NCBI RefSeq assembly: GCF_036345015.1
Contig: NZ_CP084098.1
Span: 310,001-374,000 of the forward strand
Reading direction: 5' to 3'
DNA: 64,000 nucleotides
From: Cyanobacterium sp. Dongsha4
GTDB lineage: Bacteria > Cyanobacteriota > Cyanobacteriia > Cyanobacteriales > Cyanobacteriaceae
Part shown: one piece after another, positions 17,039 through 26,987 of the stretch
Layout of the letters: each line of letters begins with the position of its first letter
Position numbering within the stretch: the stretch's first letter is position 1
Program-made: the position numbers and the translations under genes
Notes under the pieces: model-generated
What the model was told of the DNA's origin: nothing
The model's database searches: none
The model's input: the letters and a program-made list of their open reading frames with translations, nothing else

Positions 17039-18355
17039 ATGAAACCAGCATCTATCAGTCATATAATACCAGATTCGATCGCATCTGAAATTGGTTTTGA
17101 AATAGGAGATAAAATAGTTAGTATTAATGGTATAAAACCTAGAGATTTAATTGATTATCAGTTTTTGTGTGCCGATGAATATTTAGAAATAGAAGTGGAG
17201 GATAAATGGGGAAAAAATCATCTTATTGAGATAGAAAAAGACTATGATGAAGACTTGGGATTAGAGTTTGAAACAGCCCTTTTTGATGGTTTAATTCAAT
17301 GTAATAATAAATGTCCTTTTTGTTTTATTGATCAACAACCCCCCGGCAAAAGAGAAACTCTTTATCTCAAAGATGATGATTATCGCCTTAGTTTTCTTTA
17401 TGGCAGTTATTTGACATTAACTAATTTAACTACTAAAGAATGGTTGAGAATTGAGCAAATGCGCTTATCCCCTCTTTATGTATCTGTTCATGCTACTGAG
17501 CCAGAAATTCGGAGTCATTTATTAAAAAATCAACGAGCAGGAGAAATTAGGAAACAATTGGCTTGGTTTGAAGAAAAAAGATTGCAAATTCACGCTCAAG
17601 TAGTAGTTTGTCCTAATATTAATGATGGTGAACATTTAACCACAACATTACAGGATTTATTTTCCTTCCATAATGGAGATATTCCTGCGGTAATTAGTGC
17701 GGCAATTGTGCCTGTTGGTTTAACCAAATTTCGTCCTGATAAAGATGAATTAATCCCTGTTAGTAGGGAAAAAGCAAGAGAAGTAATTAAACAAGTGCAA
17801 CAACTACAAGAGGAATTTAGAAAAAAATCAGGTTCAACTTTTGCATGGTTAGCCGATGAATGGTTTTTAATTGCCCAAGAGGAATTACCACCAGAATCTC
17901 ATTATGAAGATTATCCTCAAATTGGCAACGGTGTAGGTTCAATTCGTCAATTTATTAAAGAATTTGGAATGATTGCTGAGGCTAAATTACCTAGTAAAAT
18001 TAATCAAAAAAAAGAGTTTATTTGGATAGTAGGCAATGCAGTAGAAACAGCTTTTCAACCTTTAGTAAAAAAACTTAATCAAGTAGAAAATTTAACAGTG
18101 GAATTAAGAGCTTTTAATAGTATTTATTGGGGACAAGAAATTACAGTAACAGGTCTTTTAACAGGTCAAGATTTACTATATCATTTAGAAAAAGAAAGCA
18201 TAAATAAACCGATTCTTTTACCTTCTTTAATGCTGAAGCATGATGAAAAAAAATTCTTGGATGATATGACGATTGAAGAATTAGAACAAAAATTGACAAC
18301 AAAAATTTATACTGTTAAAGATATTAATCAATTAATAGACATTGCTATTAGTTAG
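17039..18355 (+). CDS. DUF512 / PDZ-radical SAM family protein
   Basis: This 438-residue protein starts with a PDZ-like domain (residues 1-70; IPDSIASEIGFEIGDKIVSING). A cluster CNNKCPFCFIDQ (C88, C92, C95) follows, of the radical SAM-related type found in the cyanobacterial DUF512 family, then a conserved GSYLTLTN segment. The family is nearly universal in cyanobacteria and its reaction is not known. An iron-sulfur cluster is likely from the cysteine pattern. It is a single gene with no operon partners. Confidence 0.88.
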   Translation: MKPASISHIIPDSIASEIGFEIGDKIVSINGIKPRDLIDYQFLCADEYLEIEVEDKWGKNHLIEIEKDYDEDLGLEFETALFDGLIQCNNKCPFCFIDQQPPGKRETLYLKDDDYRLSFLYGSYLTLTNLTTKEWLRIEQMRLSPLYVSVHATEPEIRSHLLKNQRAGEIRKQLAWFEEKRLQIHAQVVVCPNINDGEHLTTTLQDLFSFHNGDIPAVISAAIVPVGLTKFRPDKDELIPVSREKAREVIKQVQQLQEEFRKKSGSTFAWLADEWFLIAQEELPPESHYEDYPQIGNGVGSIRQFIKEFGMIAEAKLPSKINQKKEFIWIVGNAVETAFQPLVKKLNQVENLTVELRAFNSIYWGQEITVTGLLTGQDLLYHLEKESINKPILLPSLMLKHDEKKFLDDMTIEELEQKLTTKIYTVKDINQLIDIAIS

Positions 18356-18402
18356 TTTAGATAGGCAACAAATGATTTTTAAATAATAAAAGACCAAATT
18401 TT

Positions 18403-18507
18403 ATGGTTATTTCAATTAACTTTGAGACACTTTTAAAAACTGGCTCTATTACTTCTCGTCGTGATAAATTGTTAGTTGAAAAAGGGAAAAGGTGTCAGGT
18501 GAAATAA
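18403..18507 (+). pseudogene. possible truncated small coding sequence
   Basis: An ATG opens 34 codons with a protein-like start (VISINFETLLKTGSITSRRD) that run into a GGTGTCAGGTG repeat and stop. It may be the 5' end of a gene cut off by the repeat. I do not recognise the family and coding status is doubtful. Confidence 0.25.
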
Positions 18508-18572
18508 AAAAGTAGAATGACTATATATTTTCAAGTATATTTGATTTAGTAAATATAATAATTGATCACAAT

Positions 18573-19445
18573 ATGGTAGCTCAAATTTTAGACGGTAAAA
18601 ACTTAGCAAAAAAAATTCAATCCCGTTTACAAGCTGACATTGAAAAACAAGTAGCAATAAAAAATAGACGCCCCGGATTAGCTGTTTTGATGGTGGGAGA
18701 TAATCCTGCTAGTGCTGTTTATGTGAGAAACAAGGAAAAAGCCTGTCAGAAAATAGGTATGGAATCTTTCGGGAAACACTTTCCTGATACGGTGTCTCAA
18801 GAAGAATTAGAAAATGTCATTGAAGAATTAAACTGCGATCGCAATGTAGATGGTATATTGGTACAATTACCCTTACCAGAAAAATTTGATGCGGTTGGCT
18901 TGCTTCATAAAATCGCCCCAGAAAAAGATGCAGACGGCTTACATCCAGAGAATTTAGGGAAATTAGTGAGAGGAGAAAAAGGTTTAAGAAGTTGCACTCC
19001 CGCAGGAGTTATGGAAATCTTAGCGGATAATAATATTGATTTAGAAGGGAAAAAAGCCGTTGTGGTTGGCAGAAGCATATTAGTTGGTAAACCTCTTGCT
19101 TTGATGCTATTAGAGAAAAACGCTACTGTTACCATTGCCCATTCTCGCACAGAAAATCTAGCAGCCGTCACCCGTGAAGCTGATATTTTAATTGCCGCCG
19201 TTGGAAAACCAGAAATGATTACTGCCGATATGGTTAAACCTTCTGCAGTAGTAATCGATGTGGGAATTAATCGCTTAGAAACCGAAGACGGAAAAGGATA
19301 TTTAGTGGGTGATGTTGCCTATGAGCAAGTTAAAGAAGTAGCTAGTTATATTACTCCTGTACCTGGAGGCGTAGGTCCTATGACAGTGGCAATGTTATTA
19401 CAAAATACCTATGACAGTTATTTGAATCGTGTGGAAAAAAATTAA
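18573..19445 (+). CDS. folD: methylenetetrahydrofolate dehydrogenase / cyclohydrolase
   Basis: This 290-residue bifunctional enzyme of one-carbon metabolism interconverts 5,10-methylene-, 5,10-methenyl- and 10-formyl-tetrahydrofolate with NADP. The catalytic Tyr/Lys region is [13 protein letters not shown] (about 50-62). The substrate loop is [11 protein letters not shown] and the nucleotide-binding segment is [14 protein letters not shown]. The signature [16 protein letters not shown] is near the C-terminus. The length is normal. The ATG at 18573 gives the usual N-terminus ([14 protein letters not shown]). Confidence 0.97.
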   Translation: MVAQILDGKNLAKKIQSRLQADIEKQVAIKNRRPGLAVLMVGDNPASAVYVRNKEKACQKIGMESFGKHFPDTVSQEELENVIEELNCDRNVDGILVQLPLPEKFDAVGLLHKIAPEKDADGLHPENLGKLVRGEKGLRSCTPAGVMEILADNNIDLEGKKAVVVGRSILVGKPLALMLLEKNATVTIAHSRTENLAAVTREADILIAAVGKPEMITADMVKPSAVVIDVGINRLETEDGKGYLVGDVAYEQVKEVASYITPVPGGVGPMTVAMLLQNTYDSYLNRVEKN

Positions 19446-19647
19446 ATGATGGAAATAAGCTAAAACGCATTTATTTCAATTTTCACCCTTTGCCTTTTCC
19501 TACATCAACTTTTCTCTTTTCACTGTGCCTAACATAACTCCAAAATTTGAGGAGTAGTTAACGAATAGCAAAAACCACCATCAATTAGAGATAATTAATT
19601 AATAATCATAAAATCTTGATAAATATTAATTAAAATATCTCTTAGCA

Positions 19648-21633
19648 ATGAAAGTTACAGAAATTTTATATATAGAAGTCTCTCAGCCCAATCCTAATAT
19701 AGTTTGTCAGTGGTTGCACAATACTTGGCAACCGAGTGTCGGTAAAAAAGTTAACACTTCTGATGGTATCCGCCTAGAATTAGCTGACAATCATCACTTA
19801 TCAATTTTTGTTTGGGGATTACAGAGAACTACATATTTAAAAATCTTTCGTTGGGGAGAAAAACAAGTATTAGCAGAAAATAAAATAAAAAAAGAATTTG
19901 AAAAAGCAATTAAAGCTCAATTTCCTCCTTATTATCCCTGCTTACCTGACATTGACTTAAATCAAAATAACATCTTTTCAGCTCTTGAATCTTACTATCC
20001 TGAAACTGTTAAATATTTTCAAAAAATGCCCCAAGGAGAATATGATTTAAAACGGGCTTATTGGTGGGAAAAAAATTGGCGTGAAAGCGTTAAAAATAAA
20101 GATAAAAATATAAATTTAACTCCTAAACAAGTTATCTTTAAAGATAAAACTACAGGTAAAGCAGACTATGATTTAATTTATGTAGGAGGTGCTTTAGGTG
20201 CAATTCATGCGGCTTTAATGGCTAAACTAGGCTACCATGTTTTATTAATTGAACGCTTAAAATTTGGCAGAATGAACCGAGAATGGAATATTTCACGGGA
20301 AGAGTTTCAGGTTTTAATTGATAATGGTTTATTTACAAAAAAAGAATTTGAATCAATTATTGCGGCTGAATATAAAGACGGTTTTAGTAAGTTTTTTGAT
20401 GCCCATAATCCTAGTAATTTAAAGGCTAAAGTTTTGCATACTCCCAAGGTTTTAAATATTGCTATTGATACCAGTAGATTGTTAACTTTATGTGGACAAA
20501 AATTAAAGCAATATGGAGCAGATATTTGGGAAGAGACGGAGTTTAATCGAGTCACCATTGGCAAAGATTTAGTCACAGTAAATACGACTTATTCTCCTAC
20601 AGAAGAGGAAAAAGAAGCGACAGGAAGATTGTTAATTGATGCCATGGGCACTGCTTCTCCTATTGCTTGGCAATTGGCAGGAGATAAGACTTTTGATAGT
20701 GTTTGCCCCACTGTTGGTGCTATTGTTGAAGGATTTGAGCCTGAAGTGTGGGATTTTGACTATGGAGATGTTTTATTTTCTCACGGGGATATTTCAAGGG
20801 GAAGGCAGTTGATTTGGGAATTATTCCCTGCCGAAGGTAAGGAGGTAACAATTTATTTATTCCATTATCATCAAGTCCATCCTGATAACCCCGGCTCATT
20901 ATTAGAAATGTATGAGGATTTCTTCTCAATTTTACCAGAATATCGTCGTTGTGATCTGGATAAATTAACATGGAAAAAACCTACTTTCGGTTACATTCCG
21001 GGGCGTTTCACTGTTTCTAAAGATGATCGAAAAATAGGATGCGATCGCATCTTGTGTATTGGAGATGCAGCATCTGTGCAATCACCTTTAATTTTTACAG
21101 GATTTGGCTCATTAGTGCGAAATTTAGGCAAATTAACAAATCTTTTAGATATAGCCTTAAAATATAACCTGCTTGATGGGGAATCATTGAATCAAATTCA
21201 GGCATATCAAAGTAATATAGCCGTTACTTGGATGTTTTCCAAAGGGATGATGGTGCCTACCCATAAAACCTTGCCACCTCAAAGAATTAACTCTATGTTA
21301 AATACATTCTTTGGTTTACTTGCCTCGGAGCCTGAAACAGCAGATACCTTTATTAAGGATCGCACAGATTGGCTAACTTTTAACAGATTAGCACTAAAAG
21401 CGGCTAGTCAGAATCCTCCCCTTCTCCTGTGGATTTGGCAAATGGCAGGAAGTAAAGATATTTTTAAATGGTTAGGCTCTTATTATAACTTTACTATTGA
21501 TGCGTTCAAAAACTTTTTACTTAGCCCTTGGTTTCCTCAATGGTTAGCCTCTCAAGAATCATGGCTACCAGAATATAACCCGAAACTATGGTTTAACCTT
21601 AAAGTATTCGCATCTAACTTACCTCAAAAATAA
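19648..21633 (+). CDS. cruA: CruA/CruP-type flavoprotein (putative lycopene cyclase)
   Basis: This 661-residue FAD-dependent protein has a roughly 170-residue N-terminal extension, then a Rossmann dinucleotide-binding segment (LIYVGGALGAIHAALMAK, about 176-193). The motif MNREWNISREEFQVLID is typical of the CruA/CruP lycopene cyclase group. A second FAD-contact region is GCDRILCIGDAASVQSP. CruA makes beta- or gamma-carotene from lycopene in cyanobacteria lacking CrtL; CruP is a paralogue of uncertain activity. The length and N-terminal extension favour CruA, but the two cannot be separated with certainty here. It stands alone on the plus strand. Confidence 0.7.
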   Translation: MKVTEILYIEVSQPNPNIVCQWLHNTWQPSVGKKVNTSDGIRLELADNHHLSIFVWGLQRTTYLKIFRWGEKQVLAENKIKKEFEKAIKAQFPPYYPCLPDIDLNQNNIFSALESYYPETVKYFQKMPQGEYDLKRAYWWEKNWRESVKNKDKNINLTPKQVIFKDKTTGKADYDLIYVGGALGAIHAALMAKLGYHVLLIERLKFGRMNREWNISREEFQVLIDNGLFTKKEFESIIAAEYKDGFSKFFDAHNPSNLKAKVLHTPKVLNIAIDTSRLLTLCGQKLKQYGADIWEETEFNRVTIGKDLVTVNTTYSPTEEEKEATGRLLIDAMGTASPIAWQLAGDKTFDSVCPTVGAIVEGFEPEVWDFDYGDVLFSHGDISRGRQLIWELFPAEGKEVTIYLFHYHQVHPDNPGSLLEMYEDFFSILPEYRRCDLDKLTWKKPTFGYIPGRFTVSKDDRKIGCDRILCIGDAASVQSPLIFTGFGSLVRNLGKLTNLLDIALKYNLLDGESLNQIQAYQSNIAVTWMFSKGMMVPTHKTLPPQRINSMLNTFFGLLASEPETADTFIKDRTDWLTFNRLALKAASQNPPLLLWIWQMAGSKDIFKWLGSYYNFTIDAFKNFLLSPWFPQWLASQESWLPEYNPKLWFNLKVFASNLPQK

Positions 21634-21796
21634 TCAGTAGGGGGCGCATATGCCCCATGACGGCAATTTCTAAACTTAACATCAACAGTATTTTTGTTTT
21701 TAAAATTTCTTGCAAAATTAAAATTACTTTATTAAGAGAAATAGTCTATTTTCCCCCCTTTTTGTCTTACTTAACTTCCATAAGAAGTCTCTTATA

Positions 21797-22672
21797 TCAC
21801 CAAGTATGAATGACACCTTCTGATAAAGCTATCATATTTTGGCCAAACATAATTCCATCTTGAGTTTTTCTATAATTACTAAGAGTTAATAATGGCTCTT
21901 TATTAAGATTTCTTGCTCCCGTTTTTTGATGTGTTGTAGTTATTATACAACGACTGCAAGGTTTAACTAACTTAAATTTAATATAGTTAATTTCAATTTC
22001 TTCCCATGTATCTTCAATGAAAGGAGTATCTGTATCAATAACAATATTGGGGCGAAAATTTCTCATGGGGATTTGTATATTATCTTGGGGATATTTCACT
22101 TTTAATCGATGGTTTAATTCAGCTAAAGAAGCAGTATTTGTTAATAAAAAAGGAAACCCATCTGCGAAACTTACTGGTTGATTATCTTTTAAACTATATT
22201 TATTATTAATAGGGCGAATATATTGAGAAGATTGTTTGACTAAGTAACAATTAATATTTAATTTTAAAGCATTTTTAAACCATTTTGCTACTTCTTCTCC
22301 TTGATATATTCCCATAGTTTCATCTCGCCAAACAGTCACTTTTCTGTGAATATCATCATCTAAAATAGTTAATTCAAAGGGCGAAATATCATTATTTTCA
22401 CTACTTAAAATTAGTTTATTATCACTAATATCTACTTTTATAGTTGCTAACTGAGGATATTCCCTCTGAGTTAAAAATTTACCTTGTTCATCAACTAACA
22501 TAAAAGTGCGATCGGCTACGCCGCACCTTCGGTGATCTCCAATGGTATAATTATAAGCATCATTGATTAAACATAAACCTTTTGGTGTAACTTGTGCTGA
22601 TTTAACTTCGATTCCTTGACAAGATTTAATAGGATAAATATACAAATTAACTATTTTTAAATTATTCATCAT
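21797..22672 (-). CDS. MOSC domain-containing protein (YcbX/mARC-like)
   Basis: The 291-residue protein has an N-terminal MOSC beta-barrel (IVNLYIYPIKSCQGIEV) followed by the MOSC domain, with the molybdenum cofactor-binding cysteine in KPCSRCIITT (about residue 239). Such proteins act in molybdenum-cofactor-dependent reduction of N-hydroxylated compounds or sulfur transfer. An extra stretch (about 35-52, NDAYNYTIGDHRRCGVA) splits the usual GLxYDRxFMLVDE segment and is encoded partly by a palindromic repeat. The C-terminal ferredoxin domain of some relatives is absent. Confidence 0.85.
   Translation of the reverse strand: MMNNLKIVNLYIYPIKSCQGIEVKSAQVTPKGLCLINDAYNYTIGDHRRCGVADRTFMLVDEQGKFLTQREYPQLATIKVDISDNKLILSSENNDISPFELTILDDDIHRKVTVWRDETMGIYQGEEVAKWFKNALKLNINCYLVKQSSQYIRPINNKYSLKDNQPVSFADGFPFLLTNTASLAELNHRLKVKYPQDNIQIPMRNFRPNIVIDTDTPFIEDTWEEIEINYIKFKLVKPCSRCIITTTHQKTGARNLNKEPLLTLSNYRKTQDGIMFGQNMIALSEGVIHTW
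22505..22540. repeat. palindromic repeat inserted in the MOSC gene
   Basis: GTGCGATCGGCTACGCCGCACCTTCGGTGATC has the look of the small GC-rich palindromes dispersed in cyanobacterial genomes and stands out from its AT-rich surroundings. It encodes GDHRRCGVADR and interrupts a conserved MOSC segment in frame. A related sequence lies at 38466-38502. Confidence 0.6.
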
Positions 22673-22867
22673 TATTATCTAATTCTTTGTTTAAATTTTA
22701 GTGATATTTTTCATGGATTAGTTTATATTGTCTAATTATATTCTTGAAGTTATTAAAAATCCTGCTCAAATAATTTTACACTGAGAATTTTTTATATTAA
22801 TCTAATTTTCCAATACAAAATCAAGTTACATTGTTTAAATAGTATTTAAAATTACTATTATTTAATT

Positions 22868-22895
22868 AAAAATAAAAAACAGCCATATTGGCTGT
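22868..22895 (-). terminator. intrinsic terminator of the radical SAM gene
   Basis: ACAGCCA and TGGCTGT (22879-22895) form a 7-bp stem with a 3-base loop. On the minus strand the stem is followed by TTTTTTATTTTT. It lies about 35 bases beyond the stop codon of the radical SAM fusion gene. Confidence 0.85.
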
Positions 22896-22930
22896 AATGT
22901 TAAATAGATTTCTACTAAGTAATAAAATAT

Positions 22931-25627
22931 TTATTGAGTTATATAATCAGCTAAAGTAATCCTCTCCCGATGGGCTTTCATGAGGGTTAAATCTTGTTTG
23001 CTAACTTGTTCTAGCATATAACAAACATGATCAGGAGTTAATAAAGAGCCATCATTGACAGCACTACCGAGATATTTTAATTTAATGGTATTTGTTGCTT
23101 GATCATCATTTTTTACTAAAGAAATATCATCAAGATTAACCCTTAAATTTACCATTTTTTTCCTGCCTTTTTTATCAGTTTTTGACATTAAAATTTCTGA
23201 AGAATTCTTCACATCTTCAATCCAATTTTGCCATTGAGATAGGCTATATTTATTATCACTAGAAAGGGTAATTAAATATTCAGCTTTATTCAATAATTGG
23301 GTAGCTTTAGGAGATTTAACGGGTAATTCTTCCACTGCTAAGATGGGTAATTGTGGGGGTAATTGAGCAATTAATTTCTGCTTAAATTCCTCTATGTCTA
23401 TGGGGGTATGATTTTCAAAATCCACTATCTCCCCATTACTCGTCATCCCTAATGATAAAGCAAGGGCAATGGAAATTTTCGGTCCTGGATGAAATCCCCC
23501 TGTGTAGGATATGGGAATACCTGCCCTTCTAACAGCCCTGTCAAATAGTCTAACTAAATCCAAATGGCTAACTAAAGCCATATCCCCCTGCTTACCAAAC
23601 CAAACCCGAATTTTTTGGGCTTTCTCTTGATTGGGTTGAAAATCTCCTAAATAGTCAGGAATAGGAGGAGGCGTTACCACTATATTATGACCAAAATCAG
23701 GGCTACAAACACCGCAACTACTGCAACCATCAAAGGCACAATCAGGCACAGTGGCTTCCTGTAATGCCCTTTCTAAGTCTTCTTTTAGCCATTGCTTCTC
23801 AATACCCGTATCTAAATGATCCCACGGTAAAGGGGCATCGTAAACCCCCCCTCTTATCCCCTCCACAGGAGGGTATTCCCCTCGCTCTTTGGGAGAGGGG
23901 TTAGGGGTGAGGGTATTCCCCTCGCCCTCTGGGAGAGGGGTTAGGGGTGAGGGTAAACCGTCAAATATATTCCATTCGCCCTGAAGCACTTGACGATATT
24001 TCCAACTCAAACCTGCTTCTTCAATGGCTTGATTCCATGCACCATAAGCCTTATCGATGCTTTCCCACCATGAATCCATACCTGCCCCTAACTCCCATGC
24101 ACGACGTACTACAGGAGCAAGGGTGCGATCGCCTCTCCCCACAAAATCTTCAATGGCAGAAATACGCACATCAGTGTAATTGACTTTAACTCCACGCATT
24201 CCGTTGAATTCTTGTTTTAAAAGGATTTGTTTGCGTATAAATTCGGAAGTAGAAACGGAGTGCCATTGGAAAGGAGTATGAGGTTTAGGGGTAAAGTTGG
24301 AAATGGTAATGTTGAAATTGAGACGCTTACTGCTGAGATGACGACATTCTTGACGCAACCATCTGACGGTTTCCGCTATACCAATCACATCCGCATCGGT
24401 TTCACCCGGTAAGCCAATCATGAAATAGAGTTTTACCTGATTCCAGCCTTCCCTCACTGCGGTTTGAATACCCCGCAATAATTCCTCATTGGTTAAACCC
24501 TTATTGATTATATCGCGCATTCGCTGTGTACCTGCTTCGGGAGCAAAGGTTAAGCCCGTTTTCCGAGTACCACCGATAATATTAGCAATATTTTCATCAA
24601 AGCGATCGACTCTTTGGGAGGGAAGGGATAAGGAGATGTTTTCCTCATGGAGACGGTTTTTAATTTCGATGCCCACGGCAGGTAATGAGAGATAATCAGA
24701 GCAACTGAGAGATAATAGACTAAATTCGTTAAATCCTGTCTGTTTCATCCCTTCTACGATGCTATCTACCACCTCATCAGGCTCAACATCCCTTGCAGGG
24801 CGAGTTAACATCCCCGGTTGACAAAAACGACATCCTCTGGTGCAACCCCTTCTAATCTCTATCGTGAGGCGATCGTGAACCGTTTGCACATAGGGAACTA
24901 AACCGATAGAATAGGCTGGAATAGGTGTGGCAACTCTTCTTAATACCCTTTCAGGTACATCATCACGGTTAGGCTTAACGCTACCATCGGCTTGTAAATC
25001 GTAGAATTGAGGCACATATACTCCGGGTATCTGAGCTAAATCTAATAGTAACTCTGTTCTGGTTAACCTGTCTCGTTTGCCTTCTTCAATAATTAAGCCG
25101 ATTTCAGGTAATAATTCTTCCCCGTCACCTAATGCCACGAAGTCGAAAAAGTCAGCATAAGGCTCAGGATTTGAGGTTGCAGTTTGCCCTCCTGCGAATA
25201 TTAAGGGGTAATCGGTGTCTTTTCTTTCTTGCCAAGTTAAGGGAATATGAGCTAAACTCAGCATTTCCAAGATATTTGTCGCTCCTAACTCATAACTTAA
25301 GCTAAATCCTAAAATATCGTATTCTTTAACGTCTCTTTTTGTTTCTAGGGCAAATAAGGGGATATTTCTCTCCCTCATCTTGCTGGCTAAATCGGGGGCA
25401 GGTAAATAAGCTCGATCGCACATTTGTTGCGGTTGTGCGTTAATAATATTATAAAGGATAATATGCCCCAAATTGGACGCTCCTACTTCATAAACTTCAG
25501 GATAAGTCAATACCCATCTAACTTTTGCGGTGTCAAAGTCTTTATGTTTTGCCCCCAATTCGTTACCTAAATAACGGGCGGGTTTAAATATTTCTGGTGT
25601 AATTAGTGTATCAGATGCGATCGACAT
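22931..25627 (-). CDS. B12-binding-like radical SAM protein fused to DUF2344
   Basis: This 898-residue fusion has an N-terminal cobalamin-binding-like region (to about 250), a radical SAM core with cluster motif CTRGCRFCQPG (C262, C266, C269), and a C-terminal DUF2344 domain (from about 665, KIRVWFGKQGDMALVSHLDL). A cysteine-rich link, CAFDGCSSCGVC, lies between. This matches the TIGR03960-type family, widespread in cyanobacteria and of unproven function. Residues about 556-593 (SPLTPLPEGEGNTLTPNPSP and following) are a Pro/Glu-rich insertion encoded by tandem palindromic repeats. A diverged copy of its first 72 codons lies on the far side of the restriction-modification genes (27944-28076). 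Confidence 0.9.
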   Translation of the reverse strand: MSIASDTLITPEIFKPARYLGNELGAKHKDFDTAKVRWVLTYPEVYEVGASNLGHIILYNIINAQPQQMCDRAYLPAPDLASKMRERNIPLFALETKRDVKEYDILGFSLSYELGATNILEMLSLAHIPLTWQERKDTDYPLIFAGGQTATSNPEPYADFFDFVALGDGEELLPEIGLIIEEGKRDRLTRTELLLDLAQIPGVYVPQFYDLQADGSVKPNRDDVPERVLRRVATPIPAYSIGLVPYVQTVHDRLTIEIRRGCTRGCRFCQPGMLTRPARDVEPDEVVDSIVEGMKQTGFNEFSLLSLSCSDYLSLPAVGIEIKNRLHEENISLSLPSQRVDRFDENIANIIGGTRKTGLTFAPEAGTQRMRDIINKGLTNEELLRGIQTAVREGWNQVKLYFMIGLPGETDADVIGIAETVRWLRQECRHLSSKRLNFNITISNFTPKPHTPFQWHSVSTSEFIRKQILLKQEFNGMRGVKVNYTDVRISAIEDFVGRGDRTLAPVVRRAWELGAGMDSWWESIDKAYGAWNQAIEEAGLSWKYRQVLQGEWNIFDGLPSPLTPLPEGEGNTLTPNPSPKERGEYPPVEGIRGGVYDAPLPWDHLDTGIEKQWLKEDLERALQEATVPDCAFDGCSSCGVCSPDFGHNIVVTPPPIPDYLGDFQPNQEKAQKIRVWFGKQGDMALVSHLDLVRLFDRAVRRAGIPISYTGGFHPGPKISIALALSLGMTSNGEIVDFENHTPIDIEEFKQKLIAQLPPQLPILAVEELPVKSPKATQLLNKAEYLITLSSDNKYSLSQWQNWIEDVKNSSEILMSKTDKKGRKKMVNLRVNLDDISLVKNDDQATNTIKLKYLGSAVNDGSLLTPDHVCYMLEQVSKQDLTLMKAHRERITLADYITQ
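23844..23955. repeat. tandem palindromic repeats inserted in the radical SAM gene
   Basis: Two near-identical units of about 41 bases (AGGGTATTCCCCTCG, then GGGAGAGGGGTTAGGGGTG) follow each other at 23870-23952, preceded by a CCCCCCCTCTTATCCCCTCC stretch. They are read in frame as SPLTPLPEGEG and TLTPNPSPKERGE. Confidence 0.85.
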
Positions 25628-25753
25628 TATTAATTTAATTCTAAAATATGAGAGTTACTTTATTTATTTTAAAGTTTTATCAGATTAGTTATCAGTATAA
25701 GTTATCATAAATCATAACAAGGTTTGAATTTAAGGATAATCTAATCTTAATCG

Positions 25754-26980
25754 ATGGTTTTACAATCTAGTATTCTGCATCAAATACCTATTAATTATAG
25801 AAATATCTCTCAAGAATTACTCAATATAGAAAACAAAAATAGAAGTAATATTTTTTCATGGAAAGGACAATTTTCACCTCAATTTGTAGAAGTTTTGCTA
25901 AAAAGATACTCTAAGGAAGATAGTATTATTTTTGATCCTTTTTTAGGGAGTGGAACAGTAATTTCTGAAGCTAGTAAATTAGGATTACAAGCATACGGAA
26001 CAGAAATTAATCCCTCAGCATATACTCTTTCTAGTTTATATCAATTTATTAATATATTACCTACACAAAGACAAGAAATTATTGATATATTTTTAAACAA
26101 ATTAAATGAAAAATTACCAGATAATAGTTTACCACTTTTTAATAATATTGATGAGAATTATTCATCAGAAGGAATAAAGTCAAAGATATTTAATTTAGGT
26201 CAATCATTTTCTGACTCAGCTTTGCTTAAATCTTTCTATGAAGCATTAATAATTTTCCTAGATTTTGATAATAAAAAATTAGATATTTCTGATATTCATA
26301 ATCAAAGTAATAAGTTATCATCCTTAATTTTAAATTTACCATATTCAGAGAAAAAAATCAAAATTTATCATGCAGATTCTCGACAAACTCCTCTCAAAGA
26401 TTCCAGTGTTAATTTTGTGATTACTTCACCACCTTATATTAATGTTTTTAATTATCATCAACAATATAGAAAATCAGCCGAATTTTTAGGTTGGAATGTT
26501 TTAAGTATAGCTAAATCAGAAATTGGCTCTAATCGTAAACATCGAAGTAATAGGTTTTTAACAGTGATTCAATATTGTTTAGATATTGCTTTAACTTTTC
26601 AAGAAATTTTGCGTATTTGCTCTCCTAATAGTAGAATAATATTTGTGGTAGGACAACAATCTAATATTAGGGGAGTTTCTTTTTTTAATGGTGAATTAGT
26701 TGCTCAAATAGCTTACCAAATTTTAGGTTTAGATTTAGTTTTAAGACAGGAAAGGGAATTTATGAATCGATTTGGTAGAATAATCAAAGAAGATATTTTA
26801 CATTTTTATTCAAAAAAAGTTGAAGCTGAAACTTTTAATTTAAAACAGGTTAAACAATTAGCAATTAATTTTTTAGAATTAGCCTATTTGAAAGCTAATA
26901 ATGATGTAAAAAAAGATATACAATCTGCAATTAATATGATTGATGAAGTAAATCCTTCGCCTTATTATAATTATCAGTAA
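25754..26980 (+). CDS. DNA methyltransferase (N4-cytosine or N6-adenine) of an R-M system
   Basis: The 408-residue amino-methyltransferase has the SAM-binding motif FDPFLGSGTV (60-69) and the catalytic motif TSPPY (about 224-228), with about 155 residues between them that may hold target recognition. TSPPY favours N4-cytosine methylation. It is directly followed after 7 bases by the putative endonuclease gene, so it would protect host DNA from that enzyme. Base composition is visibly more AT-rich than neighbours and HIP1 sites are absent, pointing to horizontal transfer. Confidence 0.88.
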   Translation: MVLQSSILHQIPINYRNISQELLNIENKNRSNIFSWKGQFSPQFVEVLLKRYSKEDSIIFDPFLGSGTVISEASKLGLQAYGTEINPSAYTLSSLYQFINILPTQRQEIIDIFLNKLNEKLPDNSLPLFNNIDENYSSEGIKSKIFNLGQSFSDSALLKSFYEALIIFLDFDNKKLDISDIHNQSNKLSSLILNLPYSEKKIKIYHADSRQTPLKDSSVNFVITSPPYINVFNYHQQYRKSAEFLGWNVLSIAKSEIGSNRKHRSNRFLTVIQYCLDIALTFQEILRICSPNSRIIFVVGQQSNIRGVSFFNGELVAQIAYQILGLDLVLRQEREFMNRFGRIIKEDILHFYSKKVEAETFNLKQVKQLAINFLELAYLKANNDVKKDIQSAINMIDEVNPSPYYNYQ

Positions 26981-26987
26981 TAAAAAT

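Noticed and set aside
21641-21656. GGGGCGCATATGCCCC hairpin after the CruA-type gene
   Set aside because: It has no T run on either strand, so it is not supported as a terminator; it may be another small palindromic repeat.
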